This document shows positions 34,236 to 46,954 of a stretch of 64,000 nt of DNA, one piece after another. The stretch is from Diphasiastrum complanatum (taxonomy: Eukaryota > Streptophyta > Lycopodiopsida > Lycopodiales > Lycopodiaceae). The translations under genes were made by a program, and so were the position numbers. Numbering within the stretch: position 1 is the first letter of the stretch; every line of letters starts with the position of its first letter. The stretch lies in contig CM055096.1 of NCBI GenBank assembly GCA_029204225.1, forward strand, positions 1,247,001 through 1,311,000, given 5' to 3'. The notes under the pieces were generated by a model. It saw nothing but the letters and a program-made list of their open reading frames with translations. It did not search any database and had not been told where the DNA came from.

Positions 34236-35208
34236 ATGAATTATGAATCTTCAATTTTTATAAAAAAAAGTCATGGATCGGACAGGCAGGTTGAACTATT
34301 GGATCAGAACGATTCTACTACTATGCAAAGGCACTAGTCAACTAATTTTCTCAGTGCGTGCACTACTACAACAGTAGGCGACACAAAACAAACCTTGATT
34401 GCGGAAGTATAAGAGCAGACAATCAGACAAAACAGTTAGAGAGTCAGACAAAAAGCGAACAGCATGCAACACTTAAAAAAAAAATGAACGCAAAATCAGA
34501 CAGTAATTTATTCAGATTGAATGTATGGAAATACAAGTCAGATGATGTTGGTGAGCACAAAACAGTGTGTTCACAAAGCTAACTATGATCCATAACAACT
34601 ATGAGCTTATTTTGACAATTAGTCGAAAAAGAAGGAATCAATGTTTGAAAGCATCTACTATGTCTATCTCTTATAGGCTATCATCTCGGCATCTATGTGC
34701 GCTCGAGCATATTTAGAATGAGCCTCTCTCTTCTAGCATTAATTGGCATTAGTATGCATAATTAATTGATTACAAAGATCAACTATATACAATTTACATT
34801 TGTGCAGATGTATGTACAAGAGGATGGCATGGAGCCGTTGCGCCATCTAGAATACATCATGGTTGCTGCTGTCATTGTCCAAGTAGTTGCACAGTACATG
34901 AAGTGGACATGAGAAGGCTTCGACTATTCGGAGTCCAGCGTACTGTTGTCGATAATCAAGATAGTCGTTTGATGGTCCCCAACGATAGTTGGTTGAGTCG
35001 ATAAGTCGGACTCCCAGATAAGCCGGCCAAGTCGGGTTTCCCCAATAAATCGGCCAACTCCCACAAGTCGGACTGCCATTCTCTTGCATTCTTACATGTC
35101 TTCTATAATAGAGTATATTTGCAAACTGTGTGCGACAATGCGTGTATAGCTGTAGCAATATAAATGGAACTAGTTTAACTTGGGATTTAGGAAGTAGAGG
35201 AATAAATC
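34236..35208 (-). repeat. Probable 3' LTR region of a minus-strand copia element
   Basis: On the minus strand TGTTGGATTTATTCC begins at 35213, right after a purine-rich tract (35228-35214), as an LTR start should. The lower boundary is not clear and no matching 5' LTR was found. The 103-codon frame at 35158-34847 lies inside and shows no domain. Confidence 0.4.
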
Positions 35209-35213
35209 CAACA

Positions 35214-35420
35214 CCTCTTCTTAATCTAGATCCATGAATGTCTTGATCTTTAGACTAAGCAATGCACAAAATTTGGCATGTGCATCAATTCTGAAAGCCT
35301 TGGTAAACAAAACCGTGATCATGTTTTGCATCTTATAGTACATTACGCCTACCTCTCTATCAAGAATCTTACTCCTTACATAGTGATATCGAATTTCAAT
35401 GTGCCTATTGTCATGTCCAT
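35214..35420 (-). pseudogene. Copia RNase H C-terminal fragment with PPT
   Basis: Minus strand reads HIEIRYHYVRSKILDREVGV then ITVLFTKAFR, the end of copia RNase H (KHIEI.YH..R and ..FTK..). It is followed by a purine-rich ATTAAGAAGAGG and an LTR-like TGTTGG. The remainder of pol is missing. Confidence 0.65.
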
Positions 35421-35429
35421 GACCAGTAC

Positions 35430-36455
35430 ATAAGATTCAGTATCTTCCTAGTCTTGGATACATGATATTCCAATAAATCAAGTTGTTAGTTATTCCATGT
35501 CATACTAGACGTAACCCGAAAGTAGCTAATATCCTTGTGAGGCTAGAATTTTTTTGAATAATGTAAAATGAACAAAAAATTGAGTTTTTTTTTAAAAATC
35601 AAAATTTTGGTCAATTTTTTGTTATCTATGGAATATGTTTGGATTAGTGAATTGACTATACTGAATTTATCAGTTAGAGTTAGTCACAGTGTTTTCACTA
35701 AAGCTACAATATTTTCTAGAAATAGATTATTTTAAATTGACAAAAGGAACAGCAATGAATTTGCCAACATTTTTACTGTATGATATTTTAACTTTTGGAG
35801 TAAGGTGCTCCCAAGTTGAAAGTTAATATTGGATTTTTTTTTGTTGAATTTCATATTTGGTTAAAATTTGAAATTGGTTGCTTGTCTGATAGATTTCTAA
35901 TTGGTACATCGCTAGAAATAGGTCAAGTGAACATTTGTGCAAGATACTCGTCAAAATTCAATTTAAAATTGTCAAATAATATGAAACAACCAGACAAAAT
36001 GAGTGGTTATAGTACTCTTTATCCTGACCGTGAAATCTGATTGGATATAGATTAAGAGTTATTGAAATCCTATTGATAGGAGTTCCATTCATGTAATTTC
36101 ATATTCCGAGTTTGGATAGTTTTTGTCAATATTAATGGAGGAATGCAAAACTAGTCAATAAAAAAAAAAAAATAGTCCAATTTTATTGGTAAAATCTGTA
36201 ATTGCTAGGAACTAATCAAAAGTAAAAAACTAATTTCATTTTCGATTAAATCCTATGGTGAATTATATGCAGAAAATCAGACTAGTATTGTTTTTCATAC
36301 TAGAAAATGTTTGTATATCAGTAATTCAACCCAATTATAGGATAGAAGTGAAATTGTTTCAAACTTTTTCCTACAATAATTAAGTTTAAACATTTACTAA
36401 TGTTGTTACGTCTTATGTGTACCTTAGCTGAAATAGATCTTCAGGGGACTGAAAA
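35430..36455. other. AT-rich sequence, no gene seen
   Basis: No domain or terminal structure recognised. A purine-rich tract at about 36455-36477 precedes the LTR that follows. Confidence 0.4.
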
Positions 36456-36504
36456 TCTTAAGGGGGGAGGAAGAGTGGTAAGTGTGATCGGGAAATGTAT
36501 TTTT

Positions 36505-37329
36505 TGAAAAATTGTCAAAAATCTATCTTGATTATTTTATGATTTTATGTTTGTGACTACATTTTACATGTGTGGAGCATGTTCCCACATGTGTAAAATA
36601 GCTAGAAACAGTTTATAATGTTGACTTTAGAGGTATCATAAAGATTTCTAGTCAAACATCTTGGTGTCACTAGGTGATAGGGCCGATTTTGGTTTAGACG
36701 TCAAATGGTCAAGTACATATGTTTTGTCACGATTAGGCCAAAATTCAATTGTGATGTAACTCAAGCTAGTTAGGTTGCTTACACATGTCAATTTTAGGTT
36801 TGATGAGTGATGCACCCTATGTGGTGGCAAAAGTCAAAGGGTCCAATCATAAAAGAGAGATGTGTTGGAAGAGTCCAATCAAAAGTGAGGGATGTTGCAT
36901 CACACATCCAATAGGATTAGAGAGACTATGTTTAAGGGGTCCAATAGAAATTAAGCTTGGATCTCCATGAGTTTCTATATGTACTTTCATTCCCTTCATT
37001 AATGTAAGAGAGATCTATGAGTTTTTGAGTCAATTTGGAGATTTTCCAATTTTGCTTGTATTGCCTTCTCTCTCTAGATGAGCCCAGAAGTGGTATTTTC
37101 TCTCTCTACCCGAGGAGAGGAGCTTGTTGGGACTTAGCTTATTTCATGAAGTCTTCCACACGTGTGAAACACCTTTTGGTAATGAATGAATGCATGTAGA
37201 ATGGTCTTTTTGCCTTAGACCTTGTCATTGATCTTGGATTTCAATCAATAGGTGATCTATAGTGCATGAGCCAAGCTTAGGAAATCAGTTTCACACATTA
37301 GGACATTCCCACATGTGTGAATTTTCACA
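36505..37329 (+). repeat. LTR related to copia element B, solo or 3' remnant
   Basis: Begins TGAAAAATTGTC and ends ATTTTCACA, and shares with the B LTRs (43178-44002, 53187-53903) the order GTGTGGAGCATGTTCCCACATG, GATAGGGCC, repeated GGTCCAATAG and CTACCCGAGGAGAGGAGC (each cited block is a short diverged match). A purine tract lies about 30 bp upstream. About 825 bp. No internal B sequence is attached on the right. Confidence 0.7.
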
Positions 37330-37700
37330 TATTTCGTAGTTAGGATTTTATCCTATATGGATTATAGGACATCTAGATGATCAGTGGATCTCTAGAATAT
37401 CAGATGAGATAGTTAAGGGTTTTTTGGAAGGAAGAGCTGGTGGTATGAGACATCAATAATTTTGGAATGAAAATTCTAGGAATGTAGAGATCTAATGATC
37501 ATTGGAATATTTTAGTACCTAGTCGCAATATGGGAAAAGAAAACCATTAATCAAATGTGGGGTATTTTGAAAAATTTTGAGGTTTAATCTAGATCCCAAT
37601 GTGGTATCTCATTATTTACAAAATTAGAAGCTCTCAAATATATTTCTCACTTTCTTAATTAATCATTTACTTCTTAGTAATTTCTTGAATATAAGACATC
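37330..37700. other. AT-rich sequence, no gene seen
   Basis: Nothing recognised. Confidence 0.4.
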
Positions 37701-38540
37701 AGACTGGTTTATGTGATTTTTTCAATAGTTTTTGAAAGAGAACCGACTGTGGTATAGAAATGATATTTTTTATGAAAGTAAACTTTACCTTTGTCTTTGA
37801 AGTTGATGAACTGATCCTCGATACAAATTATATTCTTGCTGAATAATATATGTTGGGTATCGAGGTCGTATAACTTATAGGTATTGTCGGAGGAGATATA
37901 ACCGATCAGGATGGTCTTTAGACTTTGGAAGTTGAATTTTTCCTTGTCTCCTTTGGGATCTACATGAAGGCGATGCAACCAAATACTCGTGGGTTCTTCA
38001 ATGAAGGTTTAGATCATGTCCAAACCTCATGGGGTGTTTTGCTTGAGAGGGTCTTAGTCAAACATCTGTTCTGGATGTAAGCTGCAGTGGAAACAACTTC
38101 AGCCCAGAAGCTCTTTGGAAATGATGTGTGTCCCAGCATGCATTTGGCTGACTTGACCAGGGTACGATTCTTCCTCTCAACTAAGCCGTTTGACTGAGGC
38201 GAATAGGAATTGATAAACTATTTCTCAATGCCTTGGCTCTGGCAGTACTCCTTGAATTTAGTAGATATATATTATCCACCATTGTTGGACCTCGGGGCTT
38301 TGATCTTCTTACCAGTGTTTTTTCTTTGCAAGCTCCTTGAAGATTTTGGAGCAGTTGAAAGCTTCGGATTTCTTCTTGATAAAGTACACCATCGTCCTTC
38401 TGGAAAATTCATCAATGAAGGTGATAATTGACTTTGCATCCTTCAATAAAGGATTCTGCATTGGGCCACAAATGTTTGTATGTACAATATCCAACAATCT
38501 TCTAGCAAAATGTTGATGGCTTGATCTAAAAGGTTTTCAA
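37701..38540 (-). pseudogene. Copia integrase relic
   Basis: Minus strand: LDIVHTNICGPM at about 38490 (the first catalytic Asp of HTD.CGPM reads Asn), ITFIDEFSRRTMVYF, then across frames NGLVERKNRTL (catalytic Glu), FWAEVVSTAAYIQNR, PHEVW, and 37978-37709 KGDKEKFNFQSLKTILIGY with the C-terminal GYKLYD..-type words. Several stops. It belongs to a minus-strand element whose primer site may be at 38951-38964. Confidence 0.75.
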
Positions 38541-38950
38541 TCTATGTATGATCTATGTGCAATCACTGCGTATTAGGAGATCACAATCACACTTTTGAAG
38601 CTATCCCACACGTGTGAAATTCAACAATAGAGATTACTCAAAGCATCCCCAGCCTCTTTCAATGTTTGGGTTCAGCTTAAATGCCAAATTTGATAATCTT
38701 GAATATTTAAATGCCATTTTCTTGTTTACACTTGGTGATTGCTTGAGCATCCACCCAAGGTTTAGTTTTTTCACCATTACTACATTCGTTTGTGATATGA
38801 CTTTCATTTCAAATTTTCACATATGATAATTAAAAAAATCTGATTTGTCAATCATAGAGATAGACTTACTAGTAGAAATCATATGTCGTTTTATCAAGAA
38901 TCAAATATAATTGTTTTCAACTTATATTATTCAGATAATATAAATATAAC

Positions 38951-38975
38951 TTGCTCTAATATCAAGTGTTGAGAA
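38951..38975 (-). promoter_or_regulatory. Possible primer-binding site and LTR end of a minus-strand copia
   Basis: Minus strand reads CTCAACACT then TGATATTAGAGCAA, close to the initiator tRNA-Met primer site TGGTATTAGAGC. The position upstream of the integrase relic fits the 5' end of that element. One base off consensus, so moderate. Confidence 0.4.
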
Positions 38976-40329
38976 AAATATGAGGTTCAAAAAATATGAG
39001 GTTCAAATAAACTAGTATACAGTGAACAATAAATTATAATATGCTATTATGGACAAGTAAAAAATTGTCTAAAAGGTACGCTATTAAATTTTGCAAATTC
39101 ATTAGTGTTGATACAAAGCTATAAATAAACGATGACTTTAATATCAAAAATAATGGAGACCTCTATGATTGTCATAATATACTTTAACATTTGGTCTAAT
39201 CTACATTGAATGAGCACAAATAATTGAGAACCATAATATTTATGTCCTTTGATCTAATCTGATTATCTTAGTAGAAGCATGTGCATACATTGTACGATCT
39301 GAAATGACAAATAGACATTGTTCACAAATGGATCGTATTTAATTATCTAAATTGTCAATGTAGAAGATATAATAATCAGCTGAAACGCATAACAAAAAGC
39401 ATGAGACACTAAGAGTGTTCGTGAGTCAATTTTTTACAGACATCATGAAGAGTACACTAACTATTAATACTAGATCCAACAAGGCCCTTGACTATATTCA
39501 ACCACATTTTCTGAATCACTTGAATCATAAAGGCTCTCAAACTTGCACAAGAACTTCCAACCTCCCCTACCAAAATGTTTGATAATTCAATCCCTTAACA
39601 CCTTCCAATTCAAAAAAAGCCATGTTACAGTAGGGCCAACTGGTCTCTTCGACCAAAATGTTTGATAAGCAATCAGCCAAGTGCCCACCCAACAACATTC
39701 CAAGTCAAGGAAAACCATGCATGGCCAAGTGGTCTCTTTGACCAAATCATCTATCACAACAATGCCAGTGACTTTTCCACCTGTTGTATCCATACTCTAT
39801 GAAAACTTAAGTAAATAACAAGCGCATGGTTTTAGGTCACATACCTGAAATGTGTCTAGGTATCACGCCTATGCCAAACATTGGTCTCAACCCGACATTC
39901 ACATGTTGTCGAGTAGGCAATCGAACTTGGAATGTGTCATATGAGCCAAATTGGATTATATATGATTGTAGCCAAATACCAATTAAATTATTGGAGGGCT
40001 GTTGGAGAGACTAATTTCAACCCATCCACAATATTTAATTAAGGTTTTGAGAAGGAACTTAAAATTTGACATAGCACATGAATTATCTCCTCTTGGTGCT
40101 CATTTGTAGAGGAGATCTAGAAATGTGCAGTTTTGGTCATTTTTGGGATGAGATAGTTTTGTTTCAAACTCAATTCACACTAATAATCTCAATATGTGTG
40201 ACATTAATTTAAATACATTAACTTAGATTCTTGACATTTTGTTCTGCTATTATAATGTTGTGATATAACTACTATTATTTCATAACATGGAGTAATGAAG
40301 TGTTTGGAGTGTTTGAAGTACTATCATTT
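38976..40329. other. AT-rich sequence, no gene seen
   Basis: There is a local duplication around 39580-39760: ACCAAAATGTTTGATAA occurs near 39570 and 39653, and similar GGCCAA.TGGTCTCT words near 39634 and 39723. No coding domain. Confidence 0.35.
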
Positions 40330-40447
40330 CATAACTTGGAAGGTAACCCAACGGGGTTGGCTCAACTGGTTAGCTTGGCATCCAAAGTTTCTTTGGTCCC
40401 AGGTTCGAGCCTCCCCTTGGAAACCAAGAAGCATAACTTGGAAGGTA
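40330..40447 (+). mobile_element. Short tRNA-derived SINE with 16-bp target-site duplication
   Basis: An 86-bp body (40346-40431) lies between two perfect copies of CATAACTTGGAAGGTA (40330-40345 and 40432-40447). The body contains a box A-like TGGCTCAACTGGTTAG near 40359 and a box B-like GGTTCGAGCCT near 40402, about 40 bp apart, the split RNA polymerase III promoter of a tRNA. It lacks a long A-tail; a short AAACCAAGAAG ends it. It is probably a minimal SINE or retroposed tRNA-like piece. Confidence 0.75.
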
Positions 40448-40767
40448 GAATGTGTTTTGTTAAATTGTGAGTCCATGAGTTTCATATCCATCTTAAATGT
40501 TGTGTACGTTGAAGAGCCATGCCACTCTCTATATGGAACCATAGAAGTAACATGAAAACTAGATTTTCTATACTCTCACAATGAAGGCATTTATGGAAAG
40601 ATTGAGTTGTTTAAATATGTATTGCAATTTTACTTAATCAATCCATGATTACAAAACATCATCAACACTATAAAAAGCTTTTATGAATTGCATCATTGGC
40701 AACTAAGCAACATTCTTATAAACGTTAATGTTGATATTGAAAGAGGAGCTATGTTCTCACTGTTTGC
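40448..40767. other. Sequence between SINE and the Dof gene 3' end
   Basis: AT-rich, probably the 3' untranslated region of the minus-strand Dof-type gene in its right part. Confidence 0.35.
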
Positions 40768-41697
40768 TATGTGGTATAATTTGGACCTTGATTCTCGAAT
40801 AAATCTTTCAATAGAAAGTCCAGGTTCTCCAAATCTTCAGCTGTGAGCTGCCAATCTTCAACGTTGTTTAAAAAGTCCTTCCAAATCTGCAACTGGGAAT
40901 TCAGTCGCTTCAAGGCTTTCAACATGCATTGGATTTTGATCCTCTTCCATATTCAAACTTCCAGTAGCAGGTGTTTGATCACATCCTGTGGTAATCCCAA
41001 GAAGACTTGAAAAACTTGATTGACCAGCATTTGGAATCTCATCATTGAAGCATCTCGTCCAATCTTCAGCCAACTTTGCATCTTCTTTATATGTGAAATC
41101 GTCGTCACTGTCAACCGCTACTAGTGCTGGGATGTGGAAGTTGATGTTATAGTCACCACATGCTTCATTAATAGAGGATGGAGCTGGTTGCCTTGATACC
41201 TTCCTAGTCCTCCTGCTCCCACCACGCGTAAAGGTTTTATGACATGTTTTGCACAGATATCTCTCTTGGCTTCGTTTTTTGTTGTTGAAATATCGGAATT
41301 TGGTATTCATGGCGCCACAATGCAAGCAACTAATTTCTTCGCCCTCTTCCAAAGGTCTTTGACTAGAGAATCCATCAGATTCTATTCCTTGTGTAGTATT
41401 TTGAGTCAATGACATGACTGTTTCTTCTTCTTGGTCCAATTGCTTACTTCTTTTTCTTACCTTCCCACCCTTTGTGAACTTGAGACCGCAATTTGTGCAC
41501 TTGTATCTCTGTTGATTCTCTTTATTATTGTTTAAAAAGCGAAACTTTGTATTCACAGAATCACAATGGGGGCACTTGACTTCTTCACCTTCAAATGGTC
41601 ACTGAGAATTCAACGAATGAGAGAGATTATCACCAAACTCGAGTGTAAACTGCATATAATCTGGAGGTAGCTGCTTGTGCAAAATATGAATCACCTC
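40768..41697 (-). CDS. Dof-family transcription factor with two tandem Dof zinc fingers, possibly pseudogenised
   Basis: DNA-binding regulator of the plant Dof class (AAAG sites). Reading from a splice-acceptor-like CAG at 41700-41698: EVIHILHKQLPPDYMQF, acidic stretch, a TGA at about 41607, then finger 1 CPHC-x21-CTNC with NTKFRFLNNN, KGGKVRKRSKQ, a 35-residue linker, and finger 2 CLHC-x21-CKTC with NTKFRYFNN and TRGGSRRTRK. Both keep C-x2-C-x21-C-x2-C. The acidic C-terminus (VDSDDDFTY, LAEDWTRCF) reaches GLFKQR-stop at 40858. The next frame continues with VEDWQLTAEDLENLDFLLKD to TAG at 40768, so a one-base shift probably cut the true end. The TGA stands where finger 2's matching position has Arg (CGA). 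A first exon should lie upstream but I could not place it. Usual Dof proteins have one finger. Confidence 0.7.
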
Positions 41698-43177
<1,480 letters not shown>

Positions 43178-44002
43178 GTGTAGAAAAAGTCAAAAATAGT
43201 TTATGATGTTCACTTTAGGGGTTTCATAAGTTTTTATGTCAAGCTTCTGTGTGTAGAATTGTGATAGGGCCAAAATTTGGCATAGATGGCAAATTGGCAA
43301 AATTCACATGTAATGCCTCTATTAATGAGCCAAAAGTGAGTTGCGATGCAATCTCGAGCTACATAGGCATGTGAATAGGGTTTTGACACTTGTGATAATG
43401 TAATTTGATGATTGATGAAGTCAAAGTGTTAGCCTTGGTACAGGGGTCCAATAGGAATTAAGAGATCTTCAAGAGGGGTCCAATAGGACTAAAGAGGCTA
43501 TGATTAGGGGTCCAATAGAATTGAAGAGGTTATGATTAGGGGTCCAATAGCATGCAAGGAGGGATCTCCATGAGTTCTATGTGTACTTCTCTTTCCAATC
43601 ATAATTTAACTTGAGCTTTTGAGTCAAACCTTGTTGGTGAGATTTGCTTATTGAATCTTCTCTCTATACACGAGTTGGAAATAGCTCTATTCTCTCTCTA
43701 CCCGAGGAGAGGAGCCTAATTTTCCTTAGATTTTTCAAGAAGCTTTTCCTTAGTTTTTTCAAGAAGCTTTTTCTTTCATGTGTATGAACTTTGGTCATCA
43801 ACAATTGCATCCATCTTTGCCTCTATGTCTTGGGTTTTTTATCTAGATCTTGGAAATCAATCTAGAATCAATCAACAAGTACACAAGCTTGCTTAGGAGA
43901 TCAATCACACACTTTAGGACATTTCCACATGTTTGAAACGGCGGACCAGCTCTCGCCGTTCCGCATCCAACCGGGGCGCACCCGCAGCCTCCAAATTTCA
44001 CA
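43178..44002 (+). repeat. 5' LTR of element B with a GC-rich insert near its end
   Basis: Matches 53273-53903 in order, including three GGGGTCCAATAG blocks and CTACCCGAGGAGAGGAGC. Near its right end 43938-43993 is very G+C rich (GGCGGACC...CCGGGGCGCACCCGCAG) in an AT-rich setting. The related LTR at 36505-37329 has no such segment at the same place. Confidence 0.8.
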
Positions 44003-44013
44003 TGGTATCAGAG
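44003..44013 (+). promoter_or_regulatory. Primer-binding site of element B
   Basis: TGGTATCAGAG directly after the LTR end ATTTCACA, complementary to initiator tRNA-Met. Confidence 0.85.
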
Positions 44014-44784
44014 TTTACGTTTTTCTTGCCCTTGAAAATTTGCTGCTTCTCATCAAAAGCAAAGGCATTCCCTTGAGTTTCCTCCCTTTGTATGATGTTT
44101 CATCCAAAGTTTCAAAAACTTCTTGAAAATCTAGATCTAGAGAGACTAATTTGCATCTCCCATGCTATCTCAAGCAATTTTTGATTAAAATGGTTCATAA
44201 TCACAAGGATTGAATCATTTATGATATTGTATGGATTTTCCTACTCAGACATGTGTGAAGGACAACACAATTCAGTTTCATGGTTCTCTTCTATGTGTGA
44301 GCCAAATCATAGCTAGTTTGAAAGCTATTTGAGTCTAGTTTGTGTAGGAATCGATTTCATAGTCATGGGATCTCCCAATCAAAAGTTATAGTCAATTGAA
44401 TCAAGGTGGGTAGGGCACCCAACCTAGTTGGACACTTTTATTTATGACTCTCTTATGCTTGTTTGATCAAAAATCTCACTTTTAGGCTTGCCAATCACAC
44501 TTTCTTGAGATCTAGTTATCAATTTGAGGTCATAGCCACATTCTTTTATACAATTGGCTTGTATTTGAGTGATTTGTGGATTCTTGGAGTGCTTCACACG
44601 TGCCAAAGATAGCTTGATCCAAACTTAGCCCATACGTCATCAATTGATGTGAGAGTGATCTAGATTAAGAGAGATTGGAAAAGCTAGTGAGGTCCATATC
44701 TCACTTTGTTGCAAGATCTTGCATAGGAGTTGGTGGTACACCTTTCAAGGATCCTATAGTGAGTGAGAAGCAACATTTTATTTG
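44014..44784 (+). other. Untranslated leader of element B, left of the element A insertion
   Basis: No ORF. The gag start of B is on the other side of element A at 50515. Confidence 0.6.
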
Positions 44785-45637
44785 ATAAAATTTCAATTTA
44801 AAGGACATTAATGATTGTACTTAACAATCATAGAGAGTTATTGGTTACTTAATCAATGGATCTATCAAGTTCCACACTTCAAATCTTGATCTAGATTCAC
44901 TACACTTAGATTTAAGCAAGAGCAATGGATCAAATCTTCATAAACAAGTGAGAGCGGCCTCACACGTGTGGAGTACTGTCCAATGTACGGCCTGCACCTG
45001 AAACAACAAGTACATTGGTTCTTGATAGCAATCATTCAATAAAATCACAATTCTATTGACTAACAAATCTCACAAAAGTGTAGAATGCAAAAGTCTCATC
45101 AATCTCATTAGCAAAATGATGATCCATAAAGTACATTCACGAGTCTGGTACAGTCCAACAGGTCTTCACACGTGTGAAGAGTGCCACATCACTCAGATCT
45201 ATCCATTCGATCCATCCTTGATCCTTATCCAAAGTTGAGCTTCTAGAATATGGCTAAAATCCAAAGAGCTAGTCTCCTAAAATATAGGAATATTCCCTAC
45301 AAAATAGGATCTAAGGAAACTTGTCAACTCTTATCTTCTAGAACTCTATACACATGTGTGAACATCCACTTGCCATGTGGGAGCATTTACTCATGCACAT
45401 GCAAGGATAAGCTAATTTCTAGGTGACTAGTCAACTTGACTAAAAACTAGTCATATCATGTTCACACTTAACTTGATTGATACAAAATCAAAGTAGATAT
45501 TTACAAGTATAAAAAGTACTTTCTTTCACACCTGGGAACAGGCTCCACATGTGTGAAATCAGATCATGAACATTGTACTCATGATTGATCTTTATTTACA
45601 ATAAAAAATGACAAGTGAGAAGTGACAATTTTTAACA
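44785..45637 (-). repeat. 3' LTR of element A
   Basis: 853 bp, minus strand TGTTAAAAATTGTC...TTATCA. Of the five CACACGTG-type sites seen in the 5' LTR, two remain intact here (44961, 45167) and three are mutated (45351, 45527, 45546). Confidence 0.9.
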
Positions 45638-45675
45638 CTCCTCCTCACTTCTAACTTGGCAAATCTAATGTACAT

Positions 45676-46954
45676 CTATCTACAATTCCAAGAGCATATC
45701 TTAACTTGAAAAATGGATATTTTGGACAATGGCTTGGTTAAGATATGAACTATGCATTCGGATGATGGTACATGATGTAGTTGCACCTCCTTGGATTGTA
45801 CCTTCTCCCTCACAAACTGGTGAGCTATCTCAATATGCTTTGTTCTAGCATGGAAGATAGGATTGGAAGCAATTTGTTGAGAATCTTGATTGTATATGTA
45901 AGGGATATCCTCGGCCTTTAGCACATGTAGCTCCATCAAGAGTCTTCTTAGCCATAGGAGCTCTTTAGTTGTTGAAGTCAATGCCTTGTACTCGACTTCA
46001 CAAGAAGATAGTGAGATAGTATCTTGATTTTAAGAAAGCTCCACAAAGGAATGTTGCAAATGCACTAATGGACTTTCTATCCATCTTGTCACCTGCAAAA
46101 TCTGAATCCGAGTAGGCTCTCAAGTGCAAGTTAGATCCTTCATAAAGTATGCCAAAAAATCTAGTACTAGAAACATATTTAAGCACTGTCTTGGCACTTT
46201 TCCAATGATGCACTAAAGGAGCTTGCATACTTTGACTCAACTTGCTTACACAAAAACTTAAGTCAGGTCTAGTGATGGTTAAATAGATTAGGGAGCCTAG
46301 AAGCTTTCTAAAGAGGGTGACGTCATCAAAGAATGCTTCATCACCTTCATTAGTTGCTTTCACAACATGCTCCATAGGGGTGTCAATCCCCTTACAATCT
46401 TTCATACCAAACTTTTCAAGAATGGAAGTAGCATACTTAGATTGACTTATGAAAGTATAATTGCTACTTCTAGACACTTCTATCCCAAGTATAAACTTTA
46501 GGAAGCTTAGATCTACCATCTTGAACTCACTAGGTAAATCAACTTTTACTTTGCCTATGCCTTCATTATCATTTCCTGTCATAATGATGTCATCAACATA
46601 AAGCACCAAAATGATGATCTTTCCTTCATTACATTTGAAACATAAAAAAGGTTCATAAGCACTTAGTACAAAGCCAAGGGAATAGAGAAAATCATGCAAC
46701 CTAGAGTACCAAGCTCTAGGTGCTTGCTTCAAGCCATATAGGCTCTTCCTTAAGTAGCACACTTTTTGCTCCTCACCAACCTTGATGAAGCCCTCGGGTT
46801 GCATCATGTAGATTTCCTCTTCCAAGAAGCCATTCAAGAAAGCATTTGTCACATCCATTTGGTAGAGATCCCACTTGAACAAAGTAGCAATGCAAATGAT
46901 TAATCTAATAGTTACAAGCTTAGCTACAGGTGCAAATGTTTCTTCATAATCCAA
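45676..46954 (-). pseudogene. Element A reverse transcriptase and RNase H
   Basis: 46954-45998 is open for 318 codons: ETFAPVAKLVTIR, DVTNAFLNGFLEEEIYM (first Asp), YLRKSLYGLKQAPRAW, LYVDDIIMTG (YVDD box), LKFILGIEV, then LIYLTITRPDLSF, and RNase H DSDFAGD. A shift near 45990 leads into 45981-45676 with TKELLWLRRLL, KHIEIAHQFVREKV and VHILTKPLS, the end of RNase H. Most catalytic residues are present. Upstream 46955-47180 carries the RT N-terminus in broken frames. Confidence 0.9.

Noticed and set aside
34847-35158. 103-codon minus-strand ORF as a gene
   Set aside because: No domain; it lies in the probable LTR beyond a copia PPT.
40355-40415. A functional tRNA gene
   Set aside because: Only the two promoter boxes are tRNA-like; acceptor and anticodon stems do not form, and the 16-bp flanking duplication points to a SINE.
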